This document shows, one piece after another, positions 8,105 to 17,200 of a stretch of DNA of 64,000 nucleotides. Within the stretch, counting starts at the first letter, position 1, and every line of letters starts with the position of its first letter. The translations under genes and the position numbers were made by a program. The stretch comes from Bacteroidales bacterium (lineage in GTDB: Bacteria > Bacteroidota > Bacteroidia > Bacteroidales > P3). The notes beneath the pieces are model-generated. The model worked only from the letters and a program-made list of their open reading frames with translations, searched no databases and was not told where the DNA came from. The stretch is taken from assembly GCA_017522105.1 (NCBI GenBank), contig JAFXAA010000003.1, forward strand, positions 28,340-92,339, in the 5' to 3' direction.

Positions 8105-8926
8105 TCAATAATAGTAGTAATCGTAGGTCGTCTTGCCCATGAGCGGGAACATCCACGACAGGCGCACGCCGTACATCAGGTCAAAGTAGCGGTTGTTGTC
8201 TTTGCTCTTAAGCCCCATGAGGTTGTCGAGTTGGTAGGGGCGGGTTGACCAGCTGAGGCATTCGCTCACCTCGAACATCACCTTGAAGTTCACGTAGGTG
8301 GAGATGTTGCTCATGAACACGAAGCCTATGCCTTCCGTCAGGATGGCGCCATGGCGCAGGTGGTCGTAAATTTTGGCGTAGTCGCCGTTGATCTGTGGCA
8401 CGGGGCTCTCGTTCATGTCCTGCGAGAAGACCGTCTTCTGCATGAACCATCCGCCGCTGAGCTTGAACATGATGCCGGAGTTGGGGTTGCCTTTTATGAC
8501 GGGTATTATTTTGGCTGCGCCCAGGCGGGCCGCGAGGCTTCTGTTGTATGCCGCCACGGCTCCGTCGTAGCCGCCCCAGCTGTATAGCACCCCGTTGTCG
8601 CCGTAGATGCTCATGCGGCTCTCGCGGTTGCGCAGGTTGTCGCTGTTGTAGCCGAACCATAGGTCGGCGTCCAGCGTCACCATCCAGTTGCTCTTGTACT
8701 TGTAGTCGCAGCCTATGGAGAAGTCGAGGTACGGCCCTTTGTAGAGGTCGCGCATGCTGCCGCCGGTCATGCCGGTGCTCGCTGCTCCGCTGCCGGGCAT
8801 CAGCGCGCCGGCAGTGAACCCAATGATATGGCACTCCAGCGTGTCCGCGCTCAGCTTCACCTGTCCGCGCGACAGGGTGGGCAACAGCATGGCCGTCAGC
8901 GCTATTATCCAAAATTTATTTCTCAT
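8105..8926 (-). CDS. predicted outer-membrane beta-barrel protein, function unknown
   Basis: 273 residues. A signal peptide (MRNKFWIIALTAMLLPTLSRG) is followed by alternating short strands rich in Gly, Tyr and Trp (YLDFSIGCDYKYKSNWMVTLDADLWFGYN, KLSGGWFMQKTVF, VNFKVMFEVSE). The C terminus YGVRLSWMFPLM...YDYYYY is aromatic, as in small barrels. No family name can be given with confidence. It lies 29 bases upstream of kdtA on the same strand, so it may head the kdtA-tamL transcript. Confidence 0.7.
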   Translation of the reverse strand: MRNKFWIIALTAMLLPTLSRGQVKLSADTLECHIIGFTAGALMPGSGAASTGMTGGSMRDLYKGPYLDFSIGCDYKYKSNWMVTLDADLWFGYNSDNLRNRESRMSIYGDNGVLYSWGGYDGAVAAYNRSLAARLGAAKIIPVIKGNPNSGIMFKLSGGWFMQKTVFSQDMNESPVPQINGDYAKIYDHLRHGAILTEGIGFVFMSNISTYVNFKVMFEVSECLSWSTRPYQLDNLMGLKSKDNNRYFDLMYGVRLSWMFPLMGKTTYDYYYY

Positions 8927-8941
8927 GTCAAAAAAAGTTCG

Positions 8942-8949
8942 TATCTTTG
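8942..8949 (+). promoter_or_regulatory. -7 element of the proS promoter
   Basis: TATCTTTG lies 66 bases before the proS start. The -33 region is only a weak TTATTT. The gap between the divergent genes is 89 bases. Confidence 0.6.
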
Positions 8950-9015
8950 CAAACTGTCTATTGAAACGATAGACGACTCAAAATATTGTATAATAAATAA
9001 AAAAATATAGCTTCA

Positions 9016-10488
9016 ATGGCAAAAGACTTTCCCAAACGCAGTGAGAACTACTCCGAATGGTACAACGAACTGGTGGTGCGCGCCGACCTGGCCGAGCAGA
9101 GCGCCGTGCGCGGCTGCATGGTCATAAAACCCTATGGCTATGCCATCTGGGAGAAAATGCAGCACCAGCTGGATAAGATGTTCAAAGAGACCGGCCACCA
9201 GAACGCCTACTTCCCCCTATTCATCCCCAAGAGCTTCCTCAGCCGCGAGGCCGAGCATGTCGAGGGCTTCGCTAAGGAGTGCGCCGTGGTGACCCACCAC
9301 CGCCTGATGAACGCCCCCGACGGCAGCGGCGTCGTCGTCGACCCCAGCGCCAAGCTCGAGGAAGAGCTCATCGTGCGTCCCACCTCCGAGACCATCATCT
9401 GGAGCACCTACAAGAACTGGATCAAGTCCTACCGCGACCTGCCCATCCTCTGCAACCAGTGGGCCAACGTTGTGCGCTGGGAGATGCGTACCCGCATGTT
9501 CCTCCGCACCGCCGAGTTCCTCTGGCAGGAAGGCCACACCGCCCACGCCACCCGCGAGGAGGCCGAGGAGGAGGCCCGCCGCATGCTCGAGGTCTATGCC
9601 GAGTTTGTGGAGAAATACATGGCCGTGCCCGTCCTCAAGGGTCACAAGAGCCCCAACGAGCGCTTCGCCGGCGCCCTCGACACCCTCTGCATCGAAGCCA
9701 TGATGCAGGACGGCAAGGCCCTGCAGGCAGGTACCTCCCACTTCCTGGGCCAGAACTTTGCCAAGGCCTTCGAGGTGCAGTTCCTCAACAAGGAGAACAA
9801 GCTCGAATACGTATGGGCCACCTCGTGGGGCGTCAGCACCCGACTCATGGGCGCCCTCATCATGACTCACTCCGACGACAACGGCCTCGTCCTGCCGCCG
9901 CACTTGGCACCCATCCACGTGGCCATCGTGCCCATCTGCAAGAGCGACGAACAACAGCGCCAGCTCGACGAGCACATCGCACCCATCATCAAGGCCCTCG
10001 AAGCCAAAGGCCTGGTGGTGAAATATGACAACCGTCCCGAGTACAAGCCCGGCTGGAAGTTCAACGAGTACGAGTTCAAGGGCGTCCCCGTGCGCCTGGC
10101 CATCGGCCCCCGCGACCTGGAGAACGGCACCTGCGAGGTATGCCGTCGTGACACGCTGGAGAAGATCACCATGCCCATCGAAGGCATCGCCGACCACGTC
10201 TACGACCTCATGGAGCAGATCCAGCAGAACCTCTTCAAGAAAGCCGCCGACTTCCGCGCCAGCATGACCCGCAAGGTCGACACCTGGGACGACTTCAAGG
10301 TCGAGATCGAGAAGAACGGCTTCCTCCTCTGCCATTGGGACGGCACCCAGGAGACCGAGGAGCGCATCAAGGAAGAGACCAAGGCCACCATCCGCTGCAT
10401 CCCCTTCGACGCCCCCGAAGAGGAAGGCAAGTGCATCTACAGCGGCAAGCCCAGCCACCGCCGCGTCGTCTTCGCACGCAGCTACTGA
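9016..10488 (+). CDS. proS: prolyl-tRNA synthetase (archaeal/eukaryote-like short type)
   Basis: 490 residues. It shows class II motif 2 and 3 landmarks and proline-enzyme signatures: [15 protein letters not shown], the [20 protein letters not shown] block, [20 protein letters not shown], and [17 protein letters not shown]. An anticodon-binding domain ([13 protein letters not shown]) and a zinc-domain-like C terminus ending in FARSY follow. The length and the missing editing insertion place it in the short ProS-type 3 branch common in Bacteroidota. It charges tRNA-Pro in the cytoplasm. It is a single-gene unit with its own promoter and a strong terminator 25 bases after the stop. Confidence 0.96.
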   Translation: MAKDFPKRSENYSEWYNELVVRADLAEQSAVRGCMVIKPYGYAIWEKMQHQLDKMFKETGHQNAYFPLFIPKSFLSREAEHVEGFAKECAVVTHHRLMNAPDGSGVVVDPSAKLEEELIVRPTSETIIWSTYKNWIKSYRDLPILCNQWANVVRWEMRTRMFLRTAEFLWQEGHTAHATREEAEEEARRMLEVYAEFVEKYMAVPVLKGHKSPNERFAGALDTLCIEAMMQDGKALQAGTSHFLGQNFAKAFEVQFLNKENKLEYVWATSWGVSTRLMGALIMTHSDDNGLVLPPHLAPIHVAIVPICKSDEQQRQLDEHIAPIIKALEAKGLVVKYDNRPEYKPGWKFNEYEFKGVPVRLAIGPRDLENGTCEVCRRDTLEKITMPIEGIADHVYDLMEQIQQNLFKKAADFRASMTRKVDTWDDFKVEIEKNGFLLCHWDGTQETEERIKEETKATIRCIPFDAPEEEGKCIYSGKPSHRRVVFARSY

Positions 10489-10512
10489 TAACGCCTTGTG
10501 TTATATTGAATT

Positions 10513-10550
10513 AAGCGGCAAGTGGCAGACGCCACTTGCCGCTTGATTTT
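10513..10550 (+). terminator. proS terminator
   Basis: A 14-bp perfect stem AAGCGGCAAGTGGC / GCCACTTGCCGCTT with loop AGAC is followed by GATTTT. Confidence 0.85.
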
Positions 10551-10598
10551 ACGCTGTCCCAATGCCTTGGTTTATAGCCATAAGTAAGTCTATAGGTT

Positions 10599-10642
10599 CT
10601 ACTCACCTTTTACTCACCTTTTACTCATCTTTTACTCAAACT
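10599..10642. repeat. 11-base tandem repeat, four units
   Basis: CTACTCACCTT is repeated as TTACTCACCTT, TTACTCATCTT and TTACTCAAACT. It marks the left side of the accessory region. No function is seen. Confidence 0.7.
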
Positions 10643-10802
10643 TTGCCCACCTCCGTAGTAACACCGTAGTAGCTCCCATGTTCCTCCGCTGTACGTCCGA
10701 CCGCCATCAGCGGAACGGCTGCCGACTGACAACAGATTATTACCCCGTCAACATAATCCAGTCACCAGACACAAAGGTGACAACCAGAATCAGCATATCA
10801 CA

Positions 10803-11549
10803 GTGGAACTGCTACGTAGCCTTTCAGCATTGGTAATGAAAAACACGGGGTCGGAATACAACACCATGTTGGGCAATTTTTCGGCAGCCAAGGGTGAGTT
10901 GAGGCTTTTGAATGTGAGTGCCGGAATAGGTGGAAGGTCATATCTGTCGTATCAGAAGGTTCCCGCTCGGCTACAGGAATTCTGTCAATGGCTCAATGCC
11001 GAGCGGAAACACCTGCACGAAGCAGACATTGAAGCGGTATATGACTTGAGTTTCGAAGCCCACTACAGGCTTGTGAATATTCATCCTTGGGCCGACGGTA
11101 ATGGTCGTATGAGCCGACTGGTGATGAATATGATACAGTACGAATTTGGCGTAGTGCCGTCGATAGTGAAAAAGGAGAAACGTAAGCAATACATCAGCTC
11201 TCTTGAACAAAGCGAAGAAGCAGAAGATTCAAAGAATTTCAAGACCTTCATGCTCCAGCATCATTGCGATAACCTGCTGAAACAGATTGAGGAGTACAAG
11301 CATAGCATGGGCGATGAAATCCATAGTGCCAAATCCGACAGCGCCTTGAATGGCACTATGGCACTAAGGATTATAGGCGCCTTACGCGCCAAGCCGTCAG
11401 CCACGATGGACAATCTGTCCAATACCCTGGGAATAGCCAGAAGGACGCTGGTACGATATATGAACAAGTTGCAGGAAGACAACAAGATAAAACGAGTGGG
11501 TGGCAGACGATACGGACATTGGGAAATCATAAAGGAGGACAATGAATGA
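10803..11549 (+). CDS. Fic domain protein, N-terminally truncated
   Basis: 248 residues from a GTG at 10803. The Fic active-site motif HPWADGNGR begins at H94 (codon 11082), so the AMP-transfer site looks intact. A C-terminal winged helix (TMDNLSNTLGIARRTLVRYMNKLQ) follows, ending KRVGGRRYGHWEII. Fic proteins with this arrangement normally carry about 80 more N-terminal residues. The frame is open back to a stop at 10659-10661 and reads HITVELLRSL just before the GTG, as in full-length relatives, but has no ATG, GTG or TTG upstream. The N terminus therefore seems lost, and the inhibitory helix that restrains Fic is not visible. It may be a decayed gene or be translated from the internal GTG. 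Confidence 0.75.
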   Translation: MELLRSLSALVMKNTGSEYNTMLGNFSAAKGELRLLNVSAGIGGRSYLSYQKVPARLQEFCQWLNAERKHLHEADIEAVYDLSFEAHYRLVNIHPWADGNGRMSRLVMNMIQYEFGVVPSIVKKEKRKQYISSLEQSEEAEDSKNFKTFMLQHHCDNLLKQIEEYKHSMGDEIHSAKSDSALNGTMALRIIGALRAKPSATMDNLSNTLGIARRTLVRYMNKLQEDNKIKRVGGRRYGHWEIIKEDNE

Positions 11550-12030
11550 TCCATTCGCAAGAACGTAGGAAACTTGTCTATTCCAGGTCTCTGCATAGTG
11601 CCATGAATCGGAAGAAAAGAGGCCGGTTATGCAAAGACTATTGACAATCCTTGTCAGCCAAGCCGACGGCAAACCACGGTGACCTCTCGGCGATCCATCG
11701 GCAGTTTTCTTTCTTCGTCCATTCTTCGTGGTTTCTATATGTCTTCTTTGCTGCAATAACGTACCACCTAAAAAACACATTGCACAAACAACCCATAAAC
11801 AATAGCAATTCCCGTGGGTGGCCGTTATCGGCCGTCCACCCCATACCTACCCCCATCATGCCCATTAAACCCATCGTGCCCGTTTAACCCATTCTGCCTG
11901 GCTCCATTGGAAACACGGCCTGCGACGCTAGCACGGCCAAGTGCATAGGGCTGGAGCAAACGCATTCTCCATGTCCTCTCGGCGACCATATTATTTCAGT
12001 ATTACATTTTTAACAGCCGTTAAAAAATAC
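11550..12030. other. gene-free stretch with short repeats
   Basis: No credible gene lies here. It holds a 9-base repeat array at about 11866-11902 (CCCATTAAA CCCATCGTG CCCGTTTAA CCCATTCTG), related to the one at 58429-58512, and no recognisable RNA. Confidence 0.5.
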
Positions 12031-12032
12031 AT

Positions 12033-12063
12033 TTTGCCATTCAAGAAAAAATGAGTATCTTTG
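12033..12063 (+). promoter_or_regulatory. promoter of the defence operon
   Basis: TTTG at 12033-12036 and TATCTTTG at 12056-12063 are 19 bases apart, followed by the DUF2971 start 17 bases later. It is the only convincing promoter before hsdM. Confidence 0.75.
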
Positions 12064-12080
12064 CAGTTTGAAAAAAAGAT

Positions 12081-12908
12081 ATGTGCAACGACAAGTTATA
12101 CAAATATCTTGACGCGAGCGGTGGATCGGCAATGCTGTACAACAGCACATTAATGTTCACCAACGCCACACAGTTGAACGACCCGTTCGACTGCCATCCA
12201 TTATATGTTCATTTTTCAAGAGAAATGCCAACACCTTACAAGGGTTGGCCGCCCGAAACTGTTTCAGAGTTAGAATACAACAAAGGCTTACAACGGAGAG
12301 ACAAAACATATATTTGCAGTCTTTCGAAAGTTTACGACTCCATTTTGATGTGGAGCTACTACAACCAACATCAGGGTATTTGTATCGGGTTGGATATGGA
12401 AAAAACGAGGAAGTGTCTGAACCGCATGATGGGCCTCTTTTATGGTTGCCCCGAACTTGAAGTTCAGTATCGGGATGTGATTAAAGAGCCATGCTCAATA
12501 AAAGGCCCCAACGATTTTCTCTGCAATCTTTTTGCCACCAAAGCAAAAGATTGGCAACACGAACAGGAGGTGCGTCTTATAGCGTACGACCCATCGCCAA
12601 TGTATATGCGCCTGTTACCCGGACAATATGAGGAGGACCCATCCTTTTGCACAAAACTCACTCGCATATTCCAAAAGAAAATGGACGAAACATCCATGGA
12701 TTGGAAAGACGTCCGAGCCTTTCTTGACATCGGTGGCGAGTGCTTTGAATCCGTCTACTTGGGGGTGAACTTGAATAAGAAAAAGAACGCAGAAAGTAGG
12801 GAAAAAATAATCAAGGCTGCCCGCAAGTGCAACCCCGACATCAAAATATACCAAATGACAATTGACCCCGAAGCCTTTAGGATGAAGCATGAACCGGTAG
12901 GTTTCTAA
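12081..12908 (+). CDS. DUF2971 family protein
   Basis: 275 residues. The start LYKYLDASGGSAML, NATQLNDPFDCHP, MWSYYNQHQGICIGLDM and the KDWQHEQEVRLIAY segment are the landmarks of DUF2971. Proteins of this family are often near phage-defence genes; their activity is not established. No signal peptide or membrane segment is present. It sits 12 bases before hsdM behind a good promoter, so it is probably the first gene of the restriction operon and may be a working part of it. Confidence 0.8.
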   Translation: MCNDKLYKYLDASGGSAMLYNSTLMFTNATQLNDPFDCHPLYVHFSREMPTPYKGWPPETVSELEYNKGLQRRDKTYICSLSKVYDSILMWSYYNQHQGICIGLDMEKTRKCLNRMMGLFYGCPELEVQYRDVIKEPCSIKGPNDFLCNLFATKAKDWQHEQEVRLIAYDPSPMYMRLLPGQYEEDPSFCTKLTRIFQKKMDETSMDWKDVRAFLDIGGECFESVYLGVNLNKKKNAESREKIIKAARKCNPDIKIYQMTIDPEAFRMKHEPVGF

Positions 12909-12920
12909 ATCTCAAAGAGT

Positions 12921-14633
12921 ATGTCAACAGAAGAACTGCAAAAACGGACAACCGTCAATATACAGGAGAAAGCCAATCTGATTTGGGCTATTGCCGATAA
13001 ACTGGTTGGCACATACAAACCTCACGAATACGGCAATGTGGTATTGCCCATGTGCGTCATCAAACGATTCTCCGACACTCTTGCACCGACCAAGCAGGCC
13101 GTGTTGGACGCCTACGAACTTTATGCCGTGAAGCGTAAGCTGGCAGTCTATGATGGCTTCCTGCGTGATGCCGCTGGCTTCGACTTCTACAACACTTCTC
13201 GCTTCACTTTCGACGGATTGTTGGCCGATGCCGACAACATAGCCGACAACTTCCGCAGCTACCTCAATCACTTTTCCAAGAATGTGATTGACATTATTGA
13301 GAAGTTCGACTTCGACAAGGAAATCTCCAAGATGGAGCATAACGGCATACTCTACAATGTCATTGCCGAGTTCTGTTCCAAGAAAGCCTATATGGGTGCC
13401 GACGCGATTTCGGCTGTCGATATGGGTTACATATTTGAGGAACTGGTAAGGAAGTTCTCAGAGAGCTACGACGAACAGGCAGGAGCACATTTTACCGCCC
13501 GTGACATTATCTATCTGATGGCCGAGCTGCTGATTGCCGAACAGTCCGACACGCTCCGCAAACAGGGCGTTACAGCTTCCATATACGATATGGCGATGGG
13601 TACAAGCCAGATGCTCGACTGTCTGGGCGAAAAGCTCCGCGAGATTGACCCCGATGCACAACTGACGGAGTTCGGGCAGGAACTGAACGAACAGACCTTT
13701 GCCATTGCCAAGTCAAACCTGCTCATCAAGGGTGGTCAAGCCGACAATATGCAGCACGGGAACACCCTGAGCGATGACAAATTTGACGGCTACCGTTTCG
13801 ACTATATCATTTCCAATCCACCGTTTGGCATCGAGTGGAAAAACGAGAAATCGGCTGTCGAGGCCGAACATCGGCGTGGTTCCGCTGGCAGGTTCGCACC
13901 TGGCCTCCCTGCCATAGGTGACAGCCAACAACTGTTTATGCTCAACGGTGTTGCTAAGCTCAAAGACAATGGCCGGATGGCTATCATTCAAAATGGTTCG
14001 CCATTGTTCAAGGGCGACGCTGGCAGCGGAGAGAGCGAGATTAGAGGCTATCTGCTGGAAAACGACTGGCTGGAAGCCATAGTGCAGATACCAAACGATA
14101 TGTTCTACAACACGGGTATTGCCACCTACATTTGGATTGTCACCAAGAACAAATCAACCCAGCGTGTAGGCAAGGTGCAGCTGATTGATGCCAGTCATTG
14201 CAGCCACAAACGCCGTAAGCCCATAGGCAACAAACGCAACGAGTTCACAGACGATTGTATTGCACTGGTGAGGAAAGCATATCTGGCCTTTACCGACGGT
14301 GTGTTTGAAGATGGTGACTTGCAGGTCGAAGTCAAGATAAAAGACAATGAAGATTTCAAGTTCCGCAAGGTGACGGTGGTTGACGGAAAGGATAAGGACA
14401 CCGAGACCATCCCTTGGAAAGAGGACGTTGAAGACTATATGCAGCGGAATGTCTATCCCTACCTACCCAAAGCCAAGATAGACCCCAAGAAGACCAAGAT
14501 AGGTTACGAGATACCCTTCACACGGGAATTCTACAAGTACGTTGCACCACGTAAGAGTGAAGACATATTCGCCCACCTGCAAGAGCTTGACCAACGTGAG
14601 CAGGAGTTGATGACTAAAATAATGGGGAGATAG
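12921..14633 (+). CDS. hsdM: type I restriction-modification system DNA methyltransferase subunit
   Basis: 570 residues. An N-terminal helical HsdM domain (IWAIADKLVGTYKPHEYGNVVLPMCVIKRF) precedes the N6-adenine methyltransferase domain. The SAM-binding motif I region reads YDMAMGTSQML (D223) instead of the usual DPxCGSG, a variant to note. The catalytic motif NPPF is at residues 299-302. GAHFTARDIIYLM is the conserved approach to motif I. It works as M2S with HsdS and as the core of R2M2S. hsdS starts 4 bases after the stop. Confidence 0.95.
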   Translation: MSTEELQKRTTVNIQEKANLIWAIADKLVGTYKPHEYGNVVLPMCVIKRFSDTLAPTKQAVLDAYELYAVKRKLAVYDGFLRDAAGFDFYNTSRFTFDGLLADADNIADNFRSYLNHFSKNVIDIIEKFDFDKEISKMEHNGILYNVIAEFCSKKAYMGADAISAVDMGYIFEELVRKFSESYDEQAGAHFTARDIIYLMAELLIAEQSDTLRKQGVTASIYDMAMGTSQMLDCLGEKLREIDPDAQLTEFGQELNEQTFAIAKSNLLIKGGQADNMQHGNTLSDDKFDGYRFDYIISNPPFGIEWKNEKSAVEAEHRRGSAGRFAPGLPAIGDSQQLFMLNGVAKLKDNGRMAIIQNGSPLFKGDAGSGESEIRGYLLENDWLEAIVQIPNDMFYNTGIATYIWIVTKNKSTQRVGKVQLIDASHCSHKRRKPIGNKRNEFTDDCIALVRKAYLAFTDGVFEDGDLQVEVKIKDNEDFKFRKVTVVDGKDKDTETIPWKEDVEDYMQRNVYPYLPKAKIDPKKTKIGYEIPFTREFYKYVAPRKSEDIFAHLQELDQREQELMTKIMGR

Positions 14634-14637
14634 GCGT

Positions 14638-15933
14638 ATGAGCAGGGCAATGAAAGATAGTGGAATACCGTGGATTGGTGAGATACCAAAGGGTTGGGAC
14701 ACTCTGAAAATAAAACAAGTGATGCGAAATAAAAGCATCAAAGGTTTCCCCAACGAAACTGTTTTGTCTTTATACCGTGATTATGGAGTGGTGCCAAAAG
14801 ATAGCCGAGATGACAACCACAACGTCACCTCAGAAGATACAAGTAGCTATAAACTTGTTGAGATTGGCGATTTTGTAATCAACAAAATGAAGGCTTGGCA
14901 AGGTTCAATGGCAGTATCTCAATACAGAGGCATTATTAGCCCAGCATACTACATTTGTCATTTCAAGAATGATGGTGTAGATAGGAGATACATCCACCAT
15001 TTGCTTCGCAACGACTCGTATAAGGCTGAATATATGAGGCTTTCCACAGGATTGCGTGTTGGTCAGTGGGATTTGAACATTGATGACTTTTTGTCTATTC
15101 CAATGGTTCTTCCTCCTGTTCCAGAACAGCAACGTATCGCGGAGTTCTTGGATAGGAAGTGTGGTGAGATTGACGAGGCGATAGCCTTGCAGGAAGATTT
15201 CATCGAGGAACTGAAAGTCTATAAGCAGTCCGTTATCACCGAAGTCGTCACCCGTGGCCTCAATCCCAATGTGAAGTTCAAAGACAGCGGTATTGATTGG
15301 ATTGGGCAGATACCTCAAGGATGGGAAGAGACAAAAGTTTTGAATCTTTTGTCAATGCCAATAACAGATGGTCCTCACGAAACACCTAAGTTATATGACA
15401 AAGGAATACCTTTTATTTCTGCCGATGCAGTATCTAATGGATGTATTAATTTTGAAAACAAACGAGGTTATATTTCAGAAGAATACTATTTGGAGTGTTG
15501 TAAAAAATATACCCCACAAAAAGGGGATATTTATATGATAAAATCTGGTGCTTCAACAGGAAGAACCGCCATTGTTGAGACTGATATGATTTTTACAATA
15601 TGGTCTCCTTTAGCTGTGTTTAGAGTCAATCCAACCTATTTGTATGAAAGGTTCCTTTTGTACGTTTTACGTTCTGATGGATTTCAAAAACAAGTCGAAA
15701 ACAAATGGACTTATGGGACACAGCAAAATATTGGAATGAGAGTATTGGAAAGACTTATTGTAAGTTATCCCACTCTGAAAGAGCAGCATCAAATCGCCGA
15801 CTACCTTGACAACAAATGTACCGAGATTGACAGCCTTATCGCCATCAAACAGCAGAAGATTGAGGAACTGAAAGACTACAAGAAGAGCATCATCTACGAA
15901 TACGTGACAGGAAAAAAGGAAGTCGATGGCTGA
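14638..15933 (+). CDS. hsdS: type I restriction-modification system specificity subunit
   Basis: 431 residues with two target-recognition domains. Each opens with the same phrase: KDSGIPWIGEIPKGW near residue 6 and KDSGIDWIGQIPQGW from residue 215. Each ends in a conserved helix (LPPVPEQQRIAEFLDRKCGEIDEAIALQEDFIEELKVYK; the second ends LDNKCTEIDSLIAIKQQKIEELKDYK). The two halves set a bipartite DNA target. Base composition falls in the variable parts, as is usual for exchanged recognition domains. Its last 8 bases overlap the start of the HEPN gene (ATGGCTGA). Confidence 0.93.
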   Translation: MSRAMKDSGIPWIGEIPKGWDTLKIKQVMRNKSIKGFPNETVLSLYRDYGVVPKDSRDDNHNVTSEDTSSYKLVEIGDFVINKMKAWQGSMAVSQYRGIISPAYYICHFKNDGVDRRYIHHLLRNDSYKAEYMRLSTGLRVGQWDLNIDDFLSIPMVLPPVPEQQRIAEFLDRKCGEIDEAIALQEDFIEELKVYKQSVITEVVTRGLNPNVKFKDSGIDWIGQIPQGWEETKVLNLLSMPITDGPHETPKLYDKGIPFISADAVSNGCINFENKRGYISEEYYLECCKKYTPQKGDIYMIKSGASTGRTAIVETDMIFTIWSPLAVFRVNPTYLYERFLLYVLRSDGFQKQVENKWTYGTQQNIGMRVLERLIVSYPTLKEQHQIADYLDNKCTEIDSLIAIKQQKIEELKDYKKSIIYEYVTGKKEVDG

Positions 15934-17185
15934 TACGAAAACATATAATGGGAAGTGGTGGATTCCCACGGAATTAGATAAAACAGAAGACTTTCGTTTT
16001 GCTGGAACTCTAACCATAGAAGGCGATGGCAGTTGTAGTCTTTTGATAAAAGCCCAACCCGATGGGAATAAATCATTTGAAAGCATTCCAGTGTTTTGGG
16101 GAGAAGATGAGAGTGGTGGTAAATATACCCTATTTGCGCTAACAATGACACAGTGGAATGTTGGTAAGTCATTGCGGTATAAGGCGAAATATGTTATTTG
16201 TGGTATCCATATATTATCTATGGACGAGCCATTTTTTGACGAGTGTCATGTTGAGTTTCCTTACCTTCAAACATGGACTGGTGCCACGATGCTGGACATT
16301 CCTCAGGATTATGAAGCGAACACTTTTACTATAGAGTACGGAAAAGACCATGTGTATGTTGAAGGAAAACTTGAAACATGGCTGCACTATAGAGTCGTAG
16401 ACAGAAACGTGTGCAAACAGGGAATGTTGGAGTTCACATCTTGGAAAGAAACCCAATACCATCTCATTTCGGAAAAACATTTGTCCATAAAGTCGTTTAA
16501 CAAATACATAAGAGAATTTGCGCAGTTCCTCTCATTAGCTTTGTATAGCAAACAGAATCCATCGGTTATTTATTTCCGTAAAAAAGGCGAAGAGAATGCT
16601 CACAGAATGTTTTTCATAGCACCGCATTCTCAGAAACCATTCGATACTGTGCTTATCCCCTTGTCTATGTTTAGGGATAGATTGTCCAATTTTATTTCAG
16701 GTTATCATTCCGCATTTGACAAGATTGAAACGTTGAATAGATATCTCATAACATCTATCCACTTCAGTGATTTTGACGCACCGGTATTTATTGTTGTTGC
16801 TCAAGCATTGGAAGGATATTACCAACGTTTTTTGAAAGGGAAAGAAGGTGTAAGTAAGCGGAAATGGGAAGCATTATTAAATCATTTTGAAGATGTAAAA
16901 GCATTAAGGGAGTGTAACATAGATGCAAATATTGTAAAAGACACACGAGACACGTACTCACATTTGTATATAGAGAAAGATTCAAAGAAATCAAATGTTG
17001 CCGAAGGAATGGACTTGGTAATGCTTACTCAAAAATGTAGAATATTGTTAACGTGTTGTTTACTTAAGGAAATAGGAATGACCACTGAAGAGATTAGCTC
17101 ATGTTTTGACAGAAATATTCTGCATTTCATGGTTTATAATGTAAAAAAGTACGAGACGGAGAAGCAAAATGAGGAAATGAAATAA
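15926..17185 (+). CDS. ApeA-like HEPN domain protein inside the hsd operon (putative RNase)
   Basis: 419 residues. The N-terminal half resembles the ApeA N-terminal domain (GKWWIP, FAGTLTIEGDGSCSL). The C-terminal half is a HEPN domain with the RNase motif R-x4-H as R341 DTYS H346 in IVKDTRDTYSHLY, then a helical end LTCCLLKEIGMTTEEI as in the Apea-type HEPN family. ApeA proteins are known anti-phage effectors, and HEPN motifs of this kind usually cut RNA. The gene begins inside hsdS (8-base overlap) and ends 15 bases before hsdR, so it is translated with the restriction enzyme. It is visibly AT-richer than hsdM and hsdR, as if inserted. The family and motif are seen; the guard role is inferred. 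Confidence 0.8.
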   Translation: MADTKTYNGKWWIPTELDKTEDFRFAGTLTIEGDGSCSLLIKAQPDGNKSFESIPVFWGEDESGGKYTLFALTMTQWNVGKSLRYKAKYVICGIHILSMDEPFFDECHVEFPYLQTWTGATMLDIPQDYEANTFTIEYGKDHVYVEGKLETWLHYRVVDRNVCKQGMLEFTSWKETQYHLISEKHLSIKSFNKYIREFAQFLSLALYSKQNPSVIYFRKKGEENAHRMFFIAPHSQKPFDTVLIPLSMFRDRLSNFISGYHSAFDKIETLNRYLITSIHFSDFDAPVFIVVAQALEGYYQRFLKGKEGVSKRKWEALLNHFEDVKALRECNIDANIVKDTRDTYSHLYIEKDSKKSNVAEGMDLVMLTQKCRILLTCCLLKEIGMTTEEISSCFDRNILHFMVYNVKKYETEKQNEEMK

Positions 17186-17200
17186 AACCCGAATCATAAT

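Noticed and set aside
9217-10458. Long minus-strand frame opposite proS
   Set aside because: It is the shadow of a GC-rich, strongly codon-biased gene; it has no family features and proS is certain.
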